Shown piece after piece: positions 62,777 to 64,000 of a stretch of 64,000 nucleotides of DNA (position 1 is the first letter of the stretch; each line of letters starts with the position of its first letter). Both the position numbers and the translations under genes were made by a program. The stretch covers positions 47,717,501-47,781,500 of the forward strand of contig NC_092591.1 in assembly GCF_047663525.1 (NCBI RefSeq), given 5' to 3'. Origin of the DNA: Anas platyrhynchos. Lineage: Eukaryota > Chordata > Aves > Anseriformes > Anatidae. The notes beneath the pieces were generated by a model, which was not told where the DNA came from, searched no databases, and saw only the letters and a program-made list of their open reading frames with translations.

Positions 62777-64000
62777 GTCTGTATGCTCCGGGGGGTTCCG
62801 CGCCGCTCCCTCGCCCCCCGCGCTCAGCCCCGGCGCTGCCCGCCCGGCCCCGGCTCCGGCTGCGGCTGCGGGGCCGGGGCTGCCCGGAGCGGCCCCGGGC
62901 CCCCCCCCCCGGCGGGGCGGCCGCGCACCCCCTGCCCGCGAGGGCCCCGCTCCGGCGGCGGCCGTGCGAGGGGAGCCGGGGGCTGAGCGCGGCCGGAGGC
63001 GGCCCCCGCCCGGCTCCCTCCCGGCCCCGCCGGGCAGCCCCGGGCCGGCCCCGCCGCGCAGCCCCCGGGCGGCTGAGCGCTGCCGGGGGGTTTCTTTAAA
63101 ATTAATATCCCTGTACACGTATGCAAGCGCTGCCCGTGCCAGTATTACGCGCCATCTTTGTTCTTTTATTGCAGAGCAAAAAAAAAAAAAAAAAAAAGTG
63201 TTTATTAATCGGCAGAAAATTAGAAAGTCCCGGGGAGCGCGCCAAGGGCGGCCGGGCGGGCGGGGGGGAGCGGGGCCGGGGCCGGGGGAGCGGGGCCGGG
63301 GGCCGGGGGGAGCCCGGCGGGGCTGCGGGCAGGGGCACGGCCGGAGGGGCTGCGGCGGCCCCCGGGGAGCGGCGGGGTGAAAGTTTCTTTGTTCGGCGCC
63401 GAGGGCGGCCGGAGCCGCGGTGCCCCCTCCGCGCCGCGCCTGTGCCGCGGCGGCGAGCCCGGCGGCGAGCCCGGCCGGGCAAAGCGAGGGGGAAAGGGCC
63501 TCGGGCAGGGGCGCGACGCGGCCGGGGGGGCTCCCGGCTGGAGCCCCAGAAGCCGGGCTACATTTTCGTGCCTTTTGGGCGGCCCTGGGCGCCCGCGATC
63601 TATTTTTAATTAATTTTTGAAAGCGCAGTGCCCTGCCTCGCTCTGCGAAGCGTCGCGCCCGGCCGCGCTGCGGGGCGGGAGAGGGAGGCGGTGGATTTCA
63701 CTTCGGGGAGCCCCCCCGGAGCCCCCCCGGCGGACCCCCGGCACCGGGCTCGGTAAAGGACCCCCGCCGCTTCGTTTCGGCTTTTTTTCGGAGCCCGGGG
63801 GATTTTTTAAATATTTTTAAATATTTTTTGAAAAGATGACGTCTGGGGAAATGAGGCTGGACGCCACCTTTGTGTCTCGACCGGAGAGGGGGAATCGGCG
63901 GCACAAGGGCGAAGGGGATGGCGAACCCCACGCCGAATAAACGGGGCCGGGGGCCAGCCCTGCCCCGCAGCCCGCTGCCAGCCGGGGGGGCTCCCCTCGC
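62590..64000. promoter_or_regulatory. CpG island over CCND1 exon 1 and intron 1
   Basis: CpG frequency rises sharply inside exon 1 and stays high to the window edge. The island lies downstream of the start site and not around it, which is unusual compared with the mammalian gene, whose promoter is itself inside a CpG island. Confidence 0.8.
62777..64000 (+). other. CCND1: CCND1 intron 1, 5' part, CpG-island sequence
   Basis: Starts at the exon 1 donor and runs off the window; exon 2 (expected to open with codons for V-C-E-E-Q-K) is not present. The sequence is extremely GC- and CpG-rich, with a pure C run near 62900-62910 and G-rich arrays at about 63257-63320 that could form G-quadruplexes. 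Other landmarks are an A20 run at 63178-63197 and an AT-rich patch near 63800. TTCTTTTATTGCAG at about 63161-63174 looks like a splice acceptor, but what follows is poly-A and not exon 2, so it is read as a decoy. Long open frames here on both strands are by-products of the high GC content. Confidence 0.8.

Noticed and set aside
62579..62986. Reading CCND1 exon 1 straight on as a 135-codon protein
   Set aside because: After residue 66-67 the frame leaves the cyclin box and becomes Gly/Pro/Arg-rich; a donor lies at that point, so the rest is intron.
62129..63118. A 329-codon open frame on the - strand, antisense to CCND1 exon 1
   Set aside because: It overlaps the real CCND1 exon and a GC-rich intron, is Ala/Gly/Pro/Arg-rich at one end, and matches no family. 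High GC removes stop codons, so it is a shadow.
63159..63197. TTCTTTTATTGCAG as the acceptor of CCND1 exon 2
   Set aside because: It is followed by AGC and a run of A, not by the V-C-E-E-Q-K codons that open exon 2.
1..64000. CRISPR arrays, phage, bacterial operons, tRNA or rRNA genes
   Set aside because: No regularly spaced repeats of the right type, no ribosome-binding-site and operon organisation, and no recognisable tRNA or rRNA sequence; the window is vertebrate nuclear DNA.

Overview
This is a stretch of vertebrate, most probably avian, nuclear genome: about 62 kb of non-coding DNA leading into the first exon of CCND1 (cyclin D1) on the + strand. The gene call rests on the reading frame that starts at 62579. 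It gives the cyclin D1 N-terminus ([17 protein letters not shown]..., with the RB-binding LLCCE motif) and on the promoter in front of it. A bird is suggested by a 5'-truncated CR1 LINE ending in the ATTCTGTG direct repeat, by the otherwise low density of recognisable transposons, and by the very GC-rich first intron. The species cannot be fixed from this window.

Layout. From 1 to about 59,850 the DNA is AT-rich with no protein gene I can support. The open frames there are short, overlap on both strands, often run through poly-A/poly-T tracts, and match no family I know. It contains one CR1 3' end (24,526-24,680), three old MIR-like SINE remnants (about 28.1, 32.2 and 49.1 kb), one hAT/Charlie-like terminus (29.5 kb), microsatellites, about fourteen A/T runs of 16-35 bases and one poly-C run. 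Two spans bracketed by good splice signals (12,438-12,519 and 16,337-16,387) could be exons of an unrecognised + strand transcript. Small GC-rich islands lie at about 41.2 kb and 46.0-46.3 kb.

From about 59.88 to 61.7 kb there is a strong CpG island with a palindromic CRE, GC boxes, a GACT tandem repeat and six tandem CCGTTA units (TAACGG, a MYB-type motif, on the other strand). A CpG-poor gap of about 0.9 kb follows. It holds the CCND1 core promoter: tandem octamers, a CT tract, a TCF/LEF site and a CRE, in an order that matches the well-studied mammalian promoter. Exon 1 (62,579-62,776) follows, then a CpG-island intron 1 that runs off the end of the window; exon 2 is not included.

Functionally, the window looks like the upstream regulatory territory of CCND1, the WNT-, CREB- and mitogen-responsive activator of CDK4/6. 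I found no bacterial, phage, CRISPR or other exotic system here. The points most worth checking are the MYB-like array, the upstream CpG island as a possible second promoter, and the orphan exon candidate at 12.4 kb.
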